A stretch of DNA of 64,000 nucleotides, taken from the NCBI RefSeq assembly GCF_000006565.2, contig NC_031471.1:1116001-1180000 (forward strand), given 5' to 3'. Positions 22,893 to 34,456 of this stretch are shown here, in pieces. The stretch's first letter is position 1; every line of letters starts with the position of its first letter. The notes beneath the pieces are model-generated. The model had not been told where the DNA came from. It was given only the letters and a program-made list of their open reading frames with translations, and ran no database searches. A program made the position numbers and the translations under genes. This stretch comes from Toxoplasma gondii ME49. Taxonomy: Eukaryota > Apicomplexa > Conoidasida > Eucoccidiorida > Sarcocystidae.

Positions 22893-23989
22893 GCTTCCCT
22901 ACGTAGATGCACTTTTTAGATCACGTCCACGTCTAACTACGTACGTCTATGTCATCCCCTAGGCACCATATGAGGGTCCATGTGTTGTCCTGGTGGTGAA
23001 GCGGGCAACAGCTTTCATGTAGGTGTTGTTCGGCATATGAAACAATGTAAATTTGCTCCCAACCTTTTACAAGACCATATGCAGACTTAACTAGTTGAGT
23101 AGACATGTAAAGATTGATTTATATGAAGATGGCCGTCTCCCCATCACTGGGAGGGTTGTGAGCCAGTCTGAAGCGAGCATTGAGATGACCAGTTTCTCAA
23201 GGCCCTTCACGGTTCAAGGCCTCGAGGATCACGGGAAGTGGGGAGAGAAAGTTGAATTTTCTCCTCGAAAGATTCGTCTCCAACTTTAATACGAATCCCT
23301 TCCCTTCTATACCAGAGTGCGTAACCGAAATGTGGCTAGAAAACGAGGAGAGCCAACGCTGAGACAGGCGCTCGTGGAATTAATCACCGGCTGAGGTGCC
23401 TTTGTTTTTCCGGGCTCCATGGCGCTCGCATGCAGTTTTAGCGTCGCGCGTTTTTCGCGCGTTCTTGCTTTTTCATTGAGGACATCCGGCGACTTCTCTG
23501 CGCCCTTGTCTCTCTGTTCTCGCCGGTGTTCACATTGTCAAGCAAGAAGTCTAATGCCACTCTGAACCTATCTTCGTTTTTGTTTTCTCTTCTTCTTGAA
23601 GTTCCCCTCTTGGTTGTCGCTCTCTTCCCCGCCCCTCATCTTCGCGTCGCTCCTTGACAACGAGTGGTGTGTTCTGCGGCGCAGAAACCGGAACTTTATT
23701 GTTTTTGAGTCAAGCGTTAATCGGGACGCCAATTTGACTTTTCTTATTTCTTACCGGGTTGAAATCTGCCTTCCCCGTCATCTGCTTGCCGAAAATCAGC
23801 AAAGGAGTCAGCTGTCTGCCCACAAGGGCCGCGACTTTTCCGTTTTTCCAGATAATTGACCTCGGCCGTTTTTCTGCAGTTGAAGGAGGAGAACCCAATT
23901 CCTTTAAACCGCAACGCCGACTCTCGCCTTCCCGGCAGCAAAAGTCTGTTTCGCCGCTGTTTCTCGGCGAAGTCGGTTTGTCGAGGACA

Positions 23990-23996
23990 GAGACGC
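23990..23996 (+). promoter_or_regulatory. Candidate WGAGACG element upstream of eIF6
   Basis: AGAGACG lies about 155 bp upstream of the eIF6 ATG. WGAGACG-type heptamers are known promoter elements of several Toxoplasma genes. A second copy is at about 24190 in intron 1. A 7-mer is expected by chance at this rate, so this is weak. Confidence 0.25.
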
Positions 23997-24150
23997 CATT
24001 TTCTCTTTCTTTTGCGTATCCCTCCAGTGTGCTTCTCACGCGCGACCGAAGACCCATCTTTCTTCGCGACTCTCTCCACAGCATTCTTCGAGGAGAACGA
24101 ATCTTATGAACGCATCCTGCGCGGCACTCTGGTCACTTGGCTCTTCTAGG

Positions 24151-27100
24151 ATGGCGACGCGTAAGTGAGGATTTGTACGGCGACATGGAAAGACGAGAGA
24201 CGGCTCGCCCTACGCTCGCACCTCAAATTTCACCTGGTTGCATGCAGAACATGGATTTTCGAAGACGACTGGTTAGAAATGAAATGTTTCGTGTTTCTCC
24301 AGCTGCTCTTCACATCACGAGCACCGGGACCACTGCTGGATGCGGGTGCCAAGTCGTGCACTGGAGGTGGCACATTCAGCCGCATGGTTTCGTGGATTTG
24401 ACACACGTAAATGCCGGGGTATACACAATTGGTGAAGTGTACTTTTAGATATGCAGATCCTCAACAGCAAGTACACTGGAAACACAACCACGCATCGTTG
24501 CGCAGATCTGAAGCGTACCAGGTTCTATGAGACGTATGCATGTGTGTCTGTAGACAGGCATACACATACATTTACGGTTGACTGTCAACGGAAGAGATTT
24601 CTTGCTTCCGTGGGTGAATGGGACATACTTGCATGCTTTTAGAGTTTTTCTATCAGTATATATATATATATATGCGTATGATATGTTAACGGAAGATAAT
24701 TGTTTTGATGTTGTTTTCAGGTGCACAATTTGAGTCGAGCAACGAAGTGGGTGTTTTCGCGAAGCTCACCAATTCGTACTGTCTCGTTGCTCTTGGAGGC
24801 TCGGAGCACTTTTACAGCACTCTCGAGGCGGAGTTGGCTCCGCATATCCCCGTCGTCCATGCCACTGTTGGCGGCACTCGAGTGATTGGGCGAGTCTGCG
24901 TAGGTAAGTGCTTCTTGTCGAGGGTGACGCATGCAGTGCATGTTTACAGGCTCGTTTTACGTAGTGGACACTTGTGCATTTGTATTTACGTATCACGGAT
25001 GCGTCCACATCCAACAAGGCGCATATATATATACATACATATATATATATATAGATAGATAGATAGATACATAGAGAGAGAGAGAGGAGACATGCACACA
25101 CCCACACAAATGTACAGTATATACGTGTTAGTACGTATATAGCTCTGTCTTTCGCTGTGTGCGTATGTGCTCCCCGATCTTGCCTCTTTCACCGATTCCC
25201 CCACCAGTTCCCTACACAGTTTTTTCTGCTGGCGCTACGAGCGTTTTCGGCACACACAAATGTGCGTTTGCTCGTGTATCTCTGAAAAGAAGGCCTATCG
25301 ATCTACTCAAACCCGTGCTTGGCATGCGTCTCTTTCGTTCCTCCGTTGTGTCCGTAGACTTGTTTTAGGGTACGGCGAAGAGCCAAAGCTGTCGTTGCCC
25401 AGGGGGTGGAGCGCACTGGCTCGACAGACAGACACCCGCCGCTTCGTGTCTCCGAGCCTCTAGCGAAGGCGCTCTCTTCCTCGCTTTTTTTCTTTTCGCT
25501 TCTCTCTCAAGCGCGATGGAGTTGTGACGGAGTCGTCTTCCGTTGCTTGGTTTTTTCTCATGGTCGTACCACTATCTTCTGCGCCGTTTGAAGCACGAAA
25601 TGGTCGACGCTTAGAGGCGAGAGAGGAAGCAAAGGTGCTAACTTCTTGGACTTCTAGGCACACCCATCCGAGAGCCGCTAAACTGTTTCTGACTCAATTC
25701 CACTCTCTCTGCTCAGGCAACCGGCGCGGCTTAATCGTCCCGTCGATCACGACGGACCAGGAGCTTCAGCACTTGCGGAACTCGCTGCCCGACTCTGTGG
25801 AGATTCGTCGAGTCGAGGAGCGACTGTCTGCGCTGGGGAACAACGTCGCGTGCAACGACTACGTCGCTCTTCTCCATACAGACATGGACAAGGAAACGGA
25901 GGAAATCGTGCAGGACGTGCTCGGCGTCGAAGCCTTTCGCGCGACCATTGGCAAACAAACTCTCGTCGGCAGCTACTGCCACTTCACCAACCAAGGCGGC
26001 CTGGTGCGTCTGCATGCGCCCGGCAGAAAGGCAACTTTTTTGACGAAAAAACAGGAAACGCAGACGACTGCTCCGGAGGAGGGGGAGGGGTTGTGGAGAC
26101 AGACAAGGGATTCGAGTTGAGTTGTATTCTGTTGTGATCGCGAACCAGGTGGACAGAGACAACCTCTACTGTTAATGTCATCGATACAGGACACGGTCTA
26201 GCGACGATCTGTATGCTCGTAATGCGGGGTTTAGGATCTGGGGGCGGCAGGGGAAATATCTGGATCACAGCTTATTTTGTGTACGCTGTGGAGGAAACGT
26301 TCGCGATTCCAGCTCGAGCCTCGATGAAGCGTATTTGACTGACGGAACAACGCAGAAGATCAAGCTGCACGACCTTTACACTTCCGCCTTTTTTCAAGAT
26401 TTACTTACGTTTGTGCCCATGTTGTACTGCAGGTGCACGTCATGACGCCGGTCGAAGACATGGAGGAACTCTCTCAGCTTCTTCAAGTGCCTCTGACTGC
26501 GGGAACCGTGAACCGCGGCTCTGACTTGGTTGGCGCAGGTGAGTTAGCTGGATGTACAGAGAGGCGTATGTCAGCACTCGGTTGGATAAGTGTGGCTCTG
26601 GCTTCCCGGCTAAGCATATGTTTCCTGTGAAGCACGCTTCTTGCTCGCCGTTACTGTGGTCTGAAAAGTTCCGGAAGCCATGTACTGTTTTTATAGTGTA
26701 ACGGAATGTCGGACCGAACTTTGGTTAATATATCGTGGATGATAATATACTATCATATATATATATATATATATAAGGGTTAACCAGGCATGCGAAGTTT
26801 GCGAGGGCTCTGTGTGCACGAACACTCAGTGCTGGTCGGGCGCGCTTCCGTGTCTCCCCGTAGATAGATATAAATATGGATCGTTGTATCTGGCCAAAGT
26901 GTGTGCATGCTTATACACATGCTTGTCCGTGTCCACGATTTAGTGTGTATAGGATGATATATTTTCCACGGTGTGGCGAAACAGAATTCACATTCGGATG
27001 AAGCCACAGGATTGTACAAGCCGCAGGTTTGGTTGTGAGGTGGCACGACGCCTGTGTCCGTTTCTTTCATGAGTTCTCTTTCTTGCTGTCGCTCTCAATA

Positions 27101-27436
27101 GACGTACATGCTCCTGTTCGGTTTTAATCAGTTGGTGTGTACGCGAAGACGTCAGTTTGTTTGCAAGGTGAAGATTCATTGGTGTGGCGAGCGGTGAGTG
27201 TCTGCGTCATATATGAACGCGAGAGAACACTCGATGCTTCAGGCGATTGTGCCTTTCCTTCCACGTCTACAGGTCTGATTGCGAACGACTGGGCAGCCTT
27301 CTGTGGCATGGACACGACAGCGACAGAGCTTGCAGTGGTTGAAAGGATCTTCAAAATCGCGACGCGAAATCAACAGAAACTGAACTTGGTGGACGACCTG
27401 ACGCTTCGGTCCTCGCTCATCGACACGCTGTCTTAA
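24151..27436 (+). CDS. eIF6: Eukaryotic translation initiation factor 6
   Basis: Binds the 60S subunit, blocks premature joining to 40S and takes part in 60S biogenesis in nucleolus and cytoplasm. Five exons join in frame: 24151-24160, 24721-24903, 25717-26003, 26433-26538 and 27273-27436 (750 nt, 249 aa; the family is about 245). The protein opens [16 protein letters not shown], the family signature. Further landmarks are [63 protein letters not shown] and [12 protein letters not shown]. The repeated-motif fold that makes the five-bladed pentein ring is covered end to end. The first coding exon has only 10 coding nt (ATG GCG ACG C), so the start codon is set by the exact match to the family N-terminus. 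Two introns carry TA/TAGA microsatellites. The call is secure. Confidence 0.97.
24654..24674. repeat. (TA)n microsatellite in eIF6 intron 1
   Basis: Pure TA run about 50 bp upstream of the exon 2 acceptor. Confidence 0.8.
25022..25088. repeat. (TA)n(TAGA)n(GA)n compound microsatellite in eIF6 intron 2
   Basis: TA and TACA units, then TAGATAGA units, then GAGAGAGA. Non-coding. Confidence 0.85.
26753..26776. repeat. (TA)n microsatellite in eIF6 intron 4
   Basis: Nearly pure TA run in the intron between exons 4 and 5. Confidence 0.85.
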
Positions 27437-30400
27437 ACGAGCGGTCAGGGGAGCAGCTCCTGTTTCGTTCGTTTTTGCGCATAGCTCGGCTTGTGGCCAT
27501 TTTTACAGGTGCTCCCGTTGTTCTGGGGGGATGCTTGTGGCTGCCTAAGTATGCCCAAGTGTCCTAAAGAACTGGACACTGTTGCTTCTTGTGGTCTCCC
27601 TTCGGAGGCAGAATGCGCGACGCCCAGTTCAGATGGCCGTAAAACTGAGCTCAACTACCGTTGTTTTCCAATCTCATCGAATTTATCAGATTGTTCTTCG
27701 TCTTCGCTCTTGCTTGTCACCCTCCTATTCATACGTGCACAAATGTGTAAGTGTGTTTCTCCCTCCCTCTGTCTGTCCCTCTATCCGTGTATGTGTGTTT
27801 TGTGTTTGTGGAGGAATCTGTGACTGTCACCAAGCGGCTCAGAAGGTGAACCGTCATCTATCTGTTTGCATTCTTCTGTGTAGACTAGATTTTTGCCTTT
27901 CGAAGCGGAAGAGAACGCATGCACTGTTTCTCTCTTTTAGGTTATCATCTGATTAATTCTGTATATTCCCTTGCTTCTTCGCTGTCCGTGGAACGCGTTC
28001 TGGCGCACCCGCGGGCCATTGTTGTGTCTCGCCGGGCGCGCAGACACCGAAAAAGTGGCAATTTTTCTCACCCGAGTTCAGTCAGCACAAAGACGAGGAA
28101 AACCTCAGGGATCGCAGACGGAAGTGCATTCTTCGTGTGCCCATCAGTCGGTCTCGAGAGGTGGATCCAGGTGGGGAAGAACTTGACATCGACCGTAGGG
28201 TCCAGAGTCGATTCGCAGTAATTTTGCACTTCGTCTTTCTTGTCTGGCCGCCTGCATCCAAAATAATCTTTCCCGGTGGGCCCTTTGGCTGGAAAGCCTG
28301 TCGCCACCCTCTAAAAGAAAAAAGCGAGGGAGGGAACGGAGGAAAAAGAAGGCGAGTGAGGAAGGTTCATCCACGGTGTCGCGTGTTGGTTGACTTTTTA
28401 GGAGAGCACGATGTGTGAACACATACGCATACACATACTCCTTGTATGCATTTCATGGACATGTGAAGACATCATGTTCTTTTTTCTACGGAGGCGGTGA
28501 TGCGGCGCAGTCAGCCGGTGTTGTGAGATTTTTATCACTGAGGGAGGCGCTCCATTGATTCACCGGTGAATGCACATATTTCTTTGGGAATAAATACATT
28601 ACAGTAGGTGTCGGTGCTCGTCCAGGAGTGATGCTTGTGGATGTCTGTTTCCCGGTGAGACCTGGGAACCTCTCTCGGATGTACGGCAGTTAGGTTCGAG
28701 TGGGCCGTCTTTCCGCCTATGCTCTTCGCTTCTCTACGCTGGAAAGAGGCGGCACTAGTGTTCCTAGCCTTTCGTTTTGGTACGCCTCGGTACCCCTCGC
28801 AACACAAATGCCGTCCTATTGTGGAAAGTAGCTTTCGCCTGCAAAACGGCATCTGGAAATAACTCAGCAGTGAATAGTGAAGTAGCAGTCGACAAACGGT
28901 CAGGATATTCACACCTCTGGGAAGAAATATGCAGAACCGATACACTGCAAGAAATTGGATCCCTCCTCCTGATTGGAAGGTGGTGACCTCTGGAGAACAC
29001 ATGCAGTGCGATAAACAGGCGACCATATGTAGGGTAAATGTGTGGACACGAGACATAATCGCTCAGGGGTTGGTAGCTTCGTGGGGTACTGTCGTGGACT
29101 CAGACAGAGTCTGGGAGTGGTGGCAGGCAAGAAGCCAGTAGTTCCCCATGAAAAGCGCAGGCTTGTTTCTTTTTCCGGGTGCCAGCACCCCGCTAGATTG
29201 ACTTTATCGCGGACACAAATGCCGCTTGTGGTGCCGTGTCTGGTTGCGAATGGGAATTGAGAGTCAGGAAAAATAGCTTTGTAACACATTCTACGCCCAC
29301 ACAAAAAGATGTCGAGTTGTAACGTTGTGACAGAAGAGCCTGCAGTAATCTATAGAGATCTCGATAAGGATCTCGCCCATATCACCCAGTAGAAAAAAAG
29401 TGCGTCTTTCAATGGTCCTAGATATGCCATTTTGTACAAAAGCATCCAAATGCAGAGTCAATAGATCCAGATCAACTTCGTTTCGGTGACAGAAATCACG
29501 CTTGACATCAGATTAGATCTCTCCGCCATTGACTTTGCAGCGGCTCAGTGGTAAAAACGTGTAGGGCTGGTGTATATTTCCCCATAAATCATGGGCTAGG
29601 ACGTTCTCTCCACGTCCAAAGCACATATCTCAGAGGCAGCCATACCACCTGCACGGCAATGAGGAATTCCCGCTCCTACGGTGCAGGTCAGTCGAAGGAC
29701 AGAAATCGATCTCAGTGAATTGCGCTGCGTTCCGTAATGTTGGGAGTGACTGGCGTTTTGAGCCCGATCTGTCCGCTGGCTGCCTCAATATTTTTTCGTA
29801 CGGCCGTAAATAGACCTCCCCGACCGGGGAAGCTGCCGACATCTAAATGTGCCGGGGTGAACAGGCAGACAGAAGTGTGGTCACGACACTACACGTCCAC
29901 CGTCCCCTAATCTTCTGCTTTGTCTTCTCCAATAGTGTAAAACCAGACGCACTGACATGCTCCACGGCATGTTGAGATTCCAACGACAGTCCCCCACATT
30001 TGCCGTGGGTGATCGGGAACGCTTTGACAAGTTGTGGCGCTATCGGTTGATGCAGACGAGTCTTGGACGCAACAGCGACTCTCTTTGGACCGGATCAGAT
30101 AGGTCTCCGGCTGTGAAAAGGTGTTTCACCGTTGTCAAGAAAGGAAACAGCCTTCAAGTCCTGGCTCTCATTCTCTCACGCCATCTCACCTCCGCGTCAG
30201 CGCCACGGAAACTTTCTTCCTGCATCTTAGTCATTGATAGTCCCCAAAATCGAGGGAGTGTTTGTAGTATCTGTCGCGATAATCAGAAGAGACACGTTGC
30301 CTTTCTTTGTGCGACAACTGGTTCCTTCTGTGCGCAAAGAGCGGCATTTTTGACATGCAACGCATGCATGCAGCGAAGAATGCGCAAACCGGTTGACAGA

Positions 30401-31009
30401 ATCGATTCCTGTTTGCCCACAAGTCTTCCGCCTAATCGCGTCCACGCTTCACAGCAACTAGGAGGGATTTTCCGATGTGGAAAACATGCACGGTTTCCGA
30501 CTTGTTAGTACATGAGGAGCTCCAAGTCCAACAAAATCCCACTACTCGCGCTCTGTGGCTGTCTTGCTGTGATTACTGGGGACGGAGCACGACACTTCGA
30601 TTTTCCCCGCTGCAACTCGTAACTCTTTCGGGCTCTACCATCTTCTTCTTATGCGTATTTACATAAAAGAGGCCTGGAAACTCATATCTGAGAAACGAAA
30701 GTTCCCGTTTTCCTTGTTTTCTTGTCTGTGACTGCTTCTTGTTAGCAGTGAAGGACTTGGCTTTGCAGCCTGCTTGAGTTATTCGCTGCCGCGCCACACG
30801 CAGCCTTCCCAACATTTGGAGAGCAGGCGCTCCCGATTTGGAACTGAATCGGGGTAGCGTTGCTCGATAAGTCTGGGCCGTCCACCTTTTAGTATTCCTT
30901 TGCGTTTCCGTCATCTTCTGTGTCTCCCTGCTGCCTTTTTTGACGGCTCGCTGCCCGCCTGCTCCGTCAGTTTCTCTCGCACTCCGACGAGAAAGAAAGT
31001 CACACGGAG
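27437..31009. other. Intergenic region between eIF6 and Mrd1-like gene, containing one possible minus-strand exon
   Basis: About 3.6 kb. Apart from the candidate exon at 28068-28313, I find only short frames without domains, such as 29957-30508 (+) and 29630-29842 (-). It should hold the eIF6 3' UTR on the left and the Mrd1-like promoter and 5' UTR on the right. Local composition falls toward AT-rich between about 29.2 and 29.6 kb. Confidence 0.4.
28068..28313 (-). CDS. Candidate orphan exon or small gene, unknown function
   Basis: On the minus strand a very strong acceptor (a pyrimidine tract of about 40 bases ending TTCTTTTAG at 28314) opens an 81-codon frame beginning RVATGFPAKGPTGKDYFGC. 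The frame includes KKDEVQNYCES and DVKFFPTWIH and ends LTELG before TGA. A consensus donor (CTCGG|GTGAGA) overlaps that stop, so the segment could be a terminal or an internal exon. Composition looks coding. I find no convincing upstream start exon or downstream exon, and I do not recognise the family. It is antisense to nothing and lies 630 bp past the eIF6 stop. Confidence 0.4.
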
Positions 31010-34000
31010 ATGGCAATGGAGAAAAAACGCAGTGGGTTTAAGCGCGGCAGCGCCTCGACATCGGCGGCGAGGGCCGAAGCCTCTGACCATCGAGAAGCCC
31101 CAGACGGGGGATTCTCTGAAACAGCTGAAACTCTGGTGCACCGGGAGTTCGCAGGCGAGAAACAGCATCACCAGTCCAAGCGGCGTAAGGTAATGGGGGA
31201 TGAAAGAAGACACGAGGGTCCCGAAGACGGTTTTTTTTCTCCCGTAACTTCCCCTGATAACAGAGGGCGTGGCATGGCTTCGCGGGAAGGACAACAGCAA
31301 GTCTTTCAAAAAAAACGCGGGAAAAGTAACTCTACCAGTGCAAACTTGCCTCAAGCATCTCGAGATCCGGAAAAGAAACTCGGCTCACTTGCGGGAGGAG
31401 GCGACGGGAGAACCTGTGGTCCACAGCAAGAGAGCAGGCGGCAAAGGGGAAAAGAACTTGACATGTTCTCCGACGAAAATATCCAGAAGGGAAATGGGAA
31501 GCTTGCGGGAAAGAACAGAAAGGCCCTTGAAGATCGCCGTCAGAGCAGCGAGCGACCAGGCGGAAAGCGGTGGAATGGTCGTGCGGTTGACGTGCCTCCC
31601 GACTACCGGTCTTCCCGTTTGATTGTCAAGAACTTGCCGCCGTACATTACGACAGCGGAGCTGAAACAGAAGCTGTCGTCTCTGGGTGGAGAAATAACCG
31701 ATGTTTGTTTGCTGCGCAACGAACGAGGGAAAAGCCGCCAGTGCGCGTTCGTCGGCTTCAAGACGCAGGAGCAAGCCATGAATGTCAAAGACCACTTCCA
31801 AAGCACCTTTATTCACACCCGAAAAGTTGAGATTTCGTACGCTCTGCCTCGCACCACACTGTCTCCTTCGGAGCGCGGAGAAGCCGGTTCTGACGGAGCA
31901 GGCGGTGCGAAGGCAGAGAACGCGAAGAATGCCGATTCTGCCAATCGAGGAAAAAAAGTCGTGAAAAGGGCCGGATTGCCGCGAGGCACCGGCGAAGCGA
32001 AGGGGAAGGTAACAGTGGTGGAGGAAGAGTCGGTCGGCGCTCGGAAGGCCGGAGTTTCGAGTGTGCGTACACGCGTGCTCTTCGACGACGACAGCGACAG
32101 CGAGGAGAGCAGCGGAGAGAGCGACGCTGATGACAACGAAGACGGCAAAAAGGAAAAGCACCAGCGAAAGAAGGCGACTGTGTCCTCTGATACCATTTCG
32201 GGCGCTGACGATTCGAAATCCGGCGACGACGAAATCGATGACCTCGCGTGGCTCCGCCAGCAGAGCGCTCGCACAGCTCTCGCAGAGTCCGCTGATTCGC
32301 TAACGAACGCCGACGCAGAAGACACTCCCGTCTCGAGGAGACCAGATGACACTCGGGACGGGGGAGGGGCAGCCGACTCAACGGAAATGGCGGAGAACGA
32401 AGCTGCAGATTTGGCGCTCCTCGGTTCCCACGGCCGCCTGCTGATTCAGAACCTTCCCTTCGCCACGACAGTGGACGAGCTGCGTGCCTTGTGCGAGGAG
32501 TACGGGGAAGTTGCAGAGACGCACCTGGTGGTTGACGAAGAGACGCAGAGGCCGCGAGGCTTTGGATTCGTCTCCTTTGTCTTTCCGGAGCACGCAGTTG
32601 CTTCCTTGCCGCGCTTGAACGGCTCCATTTTCCAAGGGCGGATTCTGCGCGCGTTCCCCGCGCGGCCCGACGCCACGCGCGAGCGGCGTCTCCAGCTGCG
32701 CGAAGAGCGGCGTCTAGCCCGGCAGAAAAAGCTCGCTGGAAGCAGCTACAAGGCTCGGAAACTCCAGCAGCTGGTCAGCCAGGACGAGCAGTTCGCTGCG
32801 GAAAAGGTGTGGAACTTGCTGTACGTCTCGGCGAATTCGGCTGCTGACGCCGTGCTCAGTGAGCTACAGGCAGACAAAGCCGCGCTGCTGTTGGACGGGG
32901 AAGATGCTGGAAGAAAAGGAAAAGCCCTGATGGATGAGGGCGCAGGAAATCTGGCGGGGAAGAACACGGCGGCGGCCACAGTCGCGCTCATGGAGGCCCA
33001 CCTGCTCACTCAGACAAGGGCGTGGATTAAGGCAGAGGGAATCTCGCTCGAGGCCTTTGAGCGACGAGGAAATACTCTCCTTACTGCCACCTATCGCCAA
33101 AGCTCCGGCACTGGCCAGGAAAATCCTGGATCGGGGACTGCCACTGGTTCAGGCAGAGGCAACCAGGAGAAGAAAGAAGGGTCTCGATCGGACATCGCTA
33201 GATCGCGAGACACACTGATTGTCAAGCACCTGCCCACCGCGCACGTGAATGAGGCAGAGTTGCTGCGGCTCTTTGAGCGTGTCGGTCCTCTGGCTCGCTT
33301 CCTTCTCGCCCCCTCGAAAACGGTTGCCATTGTTCAGTACGAACGAGAGAAAGACGCGGAGGTGGCGTTTCGACACCTGGCATATCGTCAGTACAAAAAC
33401 GTCCCGCTGTTCCTCGAGAAAGCGCCAGTGAATGTCTTCGTCGAAAGAGAAGAAGAAATTGAAACGGCGCGAAAGGGGGCGGTCGAAGAAGTGCGCGCAG
33501 CGAAGATAGCCGAGAGAGGTGTCGCCGACGGCGGATCGAAAAACGAGAGACAGAAGAAGCTGGCGGGAAGTGACGACCCAAAGCAAACATCGGCGTGCGA
33601 CTGGGAGAGACAGCAGCCACAGCGCAGCTCATCCAGAAACGCCTCAGATGTGGCAGTTGCCTCTCGGCAAAAGCCGCTCGGCTCTCATAGTCTTGACTCG
33701 TCTGAAAGTGGACCCGCAAAACAGGACCCGCCTACGAGTTTGAAGAAACGGAAGGTGAAGGAGATCGAGACGATTGGAAACGACGTTCGTGGGGACTTTG
33801 AAGAGGAGGTCCAAGGCGTGAGTCTTTTCGTCAAGAACGTCAATTTTTGCACTTCAGAGGCGACGCTGAACGACGTTTTTGCTGGGTGTCCAGGCCTCCG
33901 GAGAACGATACTCATGGTGAAGAAGAAGGCGGTGTCGAGCAGTGCCGCCGAGGCCACAGAGAACGGAGACGCACAAACTTTGCTATCCATGGGTTATGCC

Positions 34001-34456
34001 TTCGTGGAATTCGATTCGGCGGAAAACGCGCTGGCGGCGTGTAAGCGCATGCAGGGCGTCGTCGTCGACGACCACGTATTGCAAATATCTATTTCCAAGG
34101 CCGCAGGAAGAAGACCACGAGGAGAGCCTGGAACAGGAGTGAAAGTGCGCGGTGGCGCCAGCAGCGGAAGTGGCAAGAGCCAAGCTCAGAGCAACAAAGT
34201 ACTAGTTAGGAATTTAGCTTTTCAAGCCTCCGCCTCCGATCTGCGAGGCCTGTTCTCGGCATATGGAAATGTCACACGCGTATGCATCCCTAGGCAACAT
34301 GAAGGGCGAAGCAGAGGATTTGGATTTGTCGATTTCGCAACGAAGCAAGAAGCACAGAACGCCGTCGAGGCTCTCACTGGGAGCCATCTGTACGGAAGAA
34401 GGCTTGTCCTGGAGCCGGCGCAGCTAGAGCAGGTTTCCAAAAAGGCATCGGTTTGA
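31010..34456 (+). CDS. Multiple RRM protein, Mrd1/RBM19 family (pre-rRNA processing)
   Basis: Likely nucleolar factor that binds pre-rRNA during 90S/SSU assembly, as yeast Mrd1 and animal RBM19 do. One intronless frame of 1148 aa from ATG in GAGATGGCAATGG. Five RRMs are visible by RNP motifs. RRM1 is about 201-281 (RLIVKNLP, CAFVGF), RRM2 about 474-552 (LLIQNLPF, GFGFVSF) and RRM3 about 734-806 (TLIVKHLP, VAIVQY, a degenerate RNP1). RRM4 is about 937-1030 (LFVKNVNF, GYAFVEF) and RRM5 about 1062-1137 (VLVRNLAF, GFGFVDF). The order, with a degenerate middle RRM and a canonical last RRM near the C-terminus, fits Mrd1 (five RRMs; RBM19 has six). The first 190 residues and the stretches between RRMs are charged and low-complexity, with an acidic Ser-Asp-Glu block at about 355-385 (DDDSDSEESSGESDADDNED). 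An intronless gene of this size stands out among intron-rich neighbours. Confidence 0.92.
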   Translation: MAMEKKRSGFKRGSASTSAARAEASDHREAPDGGFSETAETLVHREFAGEKQHHQSKRRKVMGDERRHEGPEDGFFSPVTSPDNRGRGMASREGQQQVFQKKRGKSNSTSANLPQASRDPEKKLGSLAGGGDGRTCGPQQESRRQRGKELDMFSDENIQKGNGKLAGKNRKALEDRRQSSERPGGKRWNGRAVDVPPDYRSSRLIVKNLPPYITTAELKQKLSSLGGEITDVCLLRNERGKSRQCAFVGFKTQEQAMNVKDHFQSTFIHTRKVEISYALPRTTLSPSERGEAGSDGAGGAKAENAKNADSANRGKKVVKRAGLPRGTGEAKGKVTVVEEESVGARKAGVSSVRTRVLFDDDSDSEESSGESDADDNEDGKKEKHQRKKATVSSDTISGADDSKSGDDEIDDLAWLRQQSARTALAESADSLTNADAEDTPVSRRPDDTRDGGGAADSTEMAENEAADLALLGSHGRLLIQNLPFATTVDELRALCEEYGEVAETHLVVDEETQRPRGFGFVSFVFPEHAVASLPRLNGSIFQGRILRAFPARPDATRERRLQLREERRLARQKKLAGSSYKARKLQQLVSQDEQFAAEKVWNLLYVSANSAADAVLSELQADKAALLLDGEDAGRKGKALMDEGAGNLAGKNTAAATVALMEAHLLTQTRAWIKAEGISLEAFERRGNTLLTATYRQSSGTGQENPGSGTATGSGRGNQEKKEGSRSDIARSRDTLIVKHLPTAHVNEAELLRLFERVGPLARFLLAPSKTVAIVQYEREKDAEVAFRHLAYRQYKNVPLFLEKAPVNVFVEREEEIETARKGAVEEVRAAKIAERGVADGGSKNERQKKLAGSDDPKQTSACDWERQQPQRSSSRNASDVAVASRQKPLGSHSLDSSESGPAKQDPPTSLKKRKVKEIETIGNDVRGDFEEEVQGVSLFVKNVNFCTSEATLNDVFAGCPGLRRTILMVKKKAVSSSAAEATENGDAQTLLSMGYAFVEFDSAENALAACKRMQGVVVDDHVLQISISKAAGRRPRGEPGTGVKVRGGASSGSGKSQAQSNKVLVRNLAFQASASDLRGLFSAYGNVTRVCIPRQHEGRSRGFGFVDFATKQEAQNAVEALTGSHLYGRRLVLEPAQLEQVSKKASV

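Larger units (their letters stand above)
21776..24150. other. Intergenic, ABCF3 3' UTR and eIF6 promoter
   Basis: About 2.4 kb between two plus-strand genes. Short ORFs occur (for example 23095-23289, which opens with TTG rather than ATG), but none has a recognisable domain or good splice context. A (TC)n(TA)n microsatellite lies at 22855-22892. The last few hundred bases before the eIF6 ATG are rich in CT and TTCT, as expected of a coccidian promoter or 5' UTR. Confidence 0.45.

Noticed and set aside
23095..23289. 64-codon plus-strand frame with a protein-like look
   Set aside because: Begins with TTG, is very short and has no good flanking splice sites.
29957..30508. 183-codon plus-strand frame
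   Set aside because: No domain, no splice context and ordinary composition; within the likely promoter or 5' UTR of the Mrd1-like gene.
31385..33719. Several long minus-strand frames (up to 258 codons)
   Set aside because: Antisense shadows of the GC-rich Mrd1-like gene.
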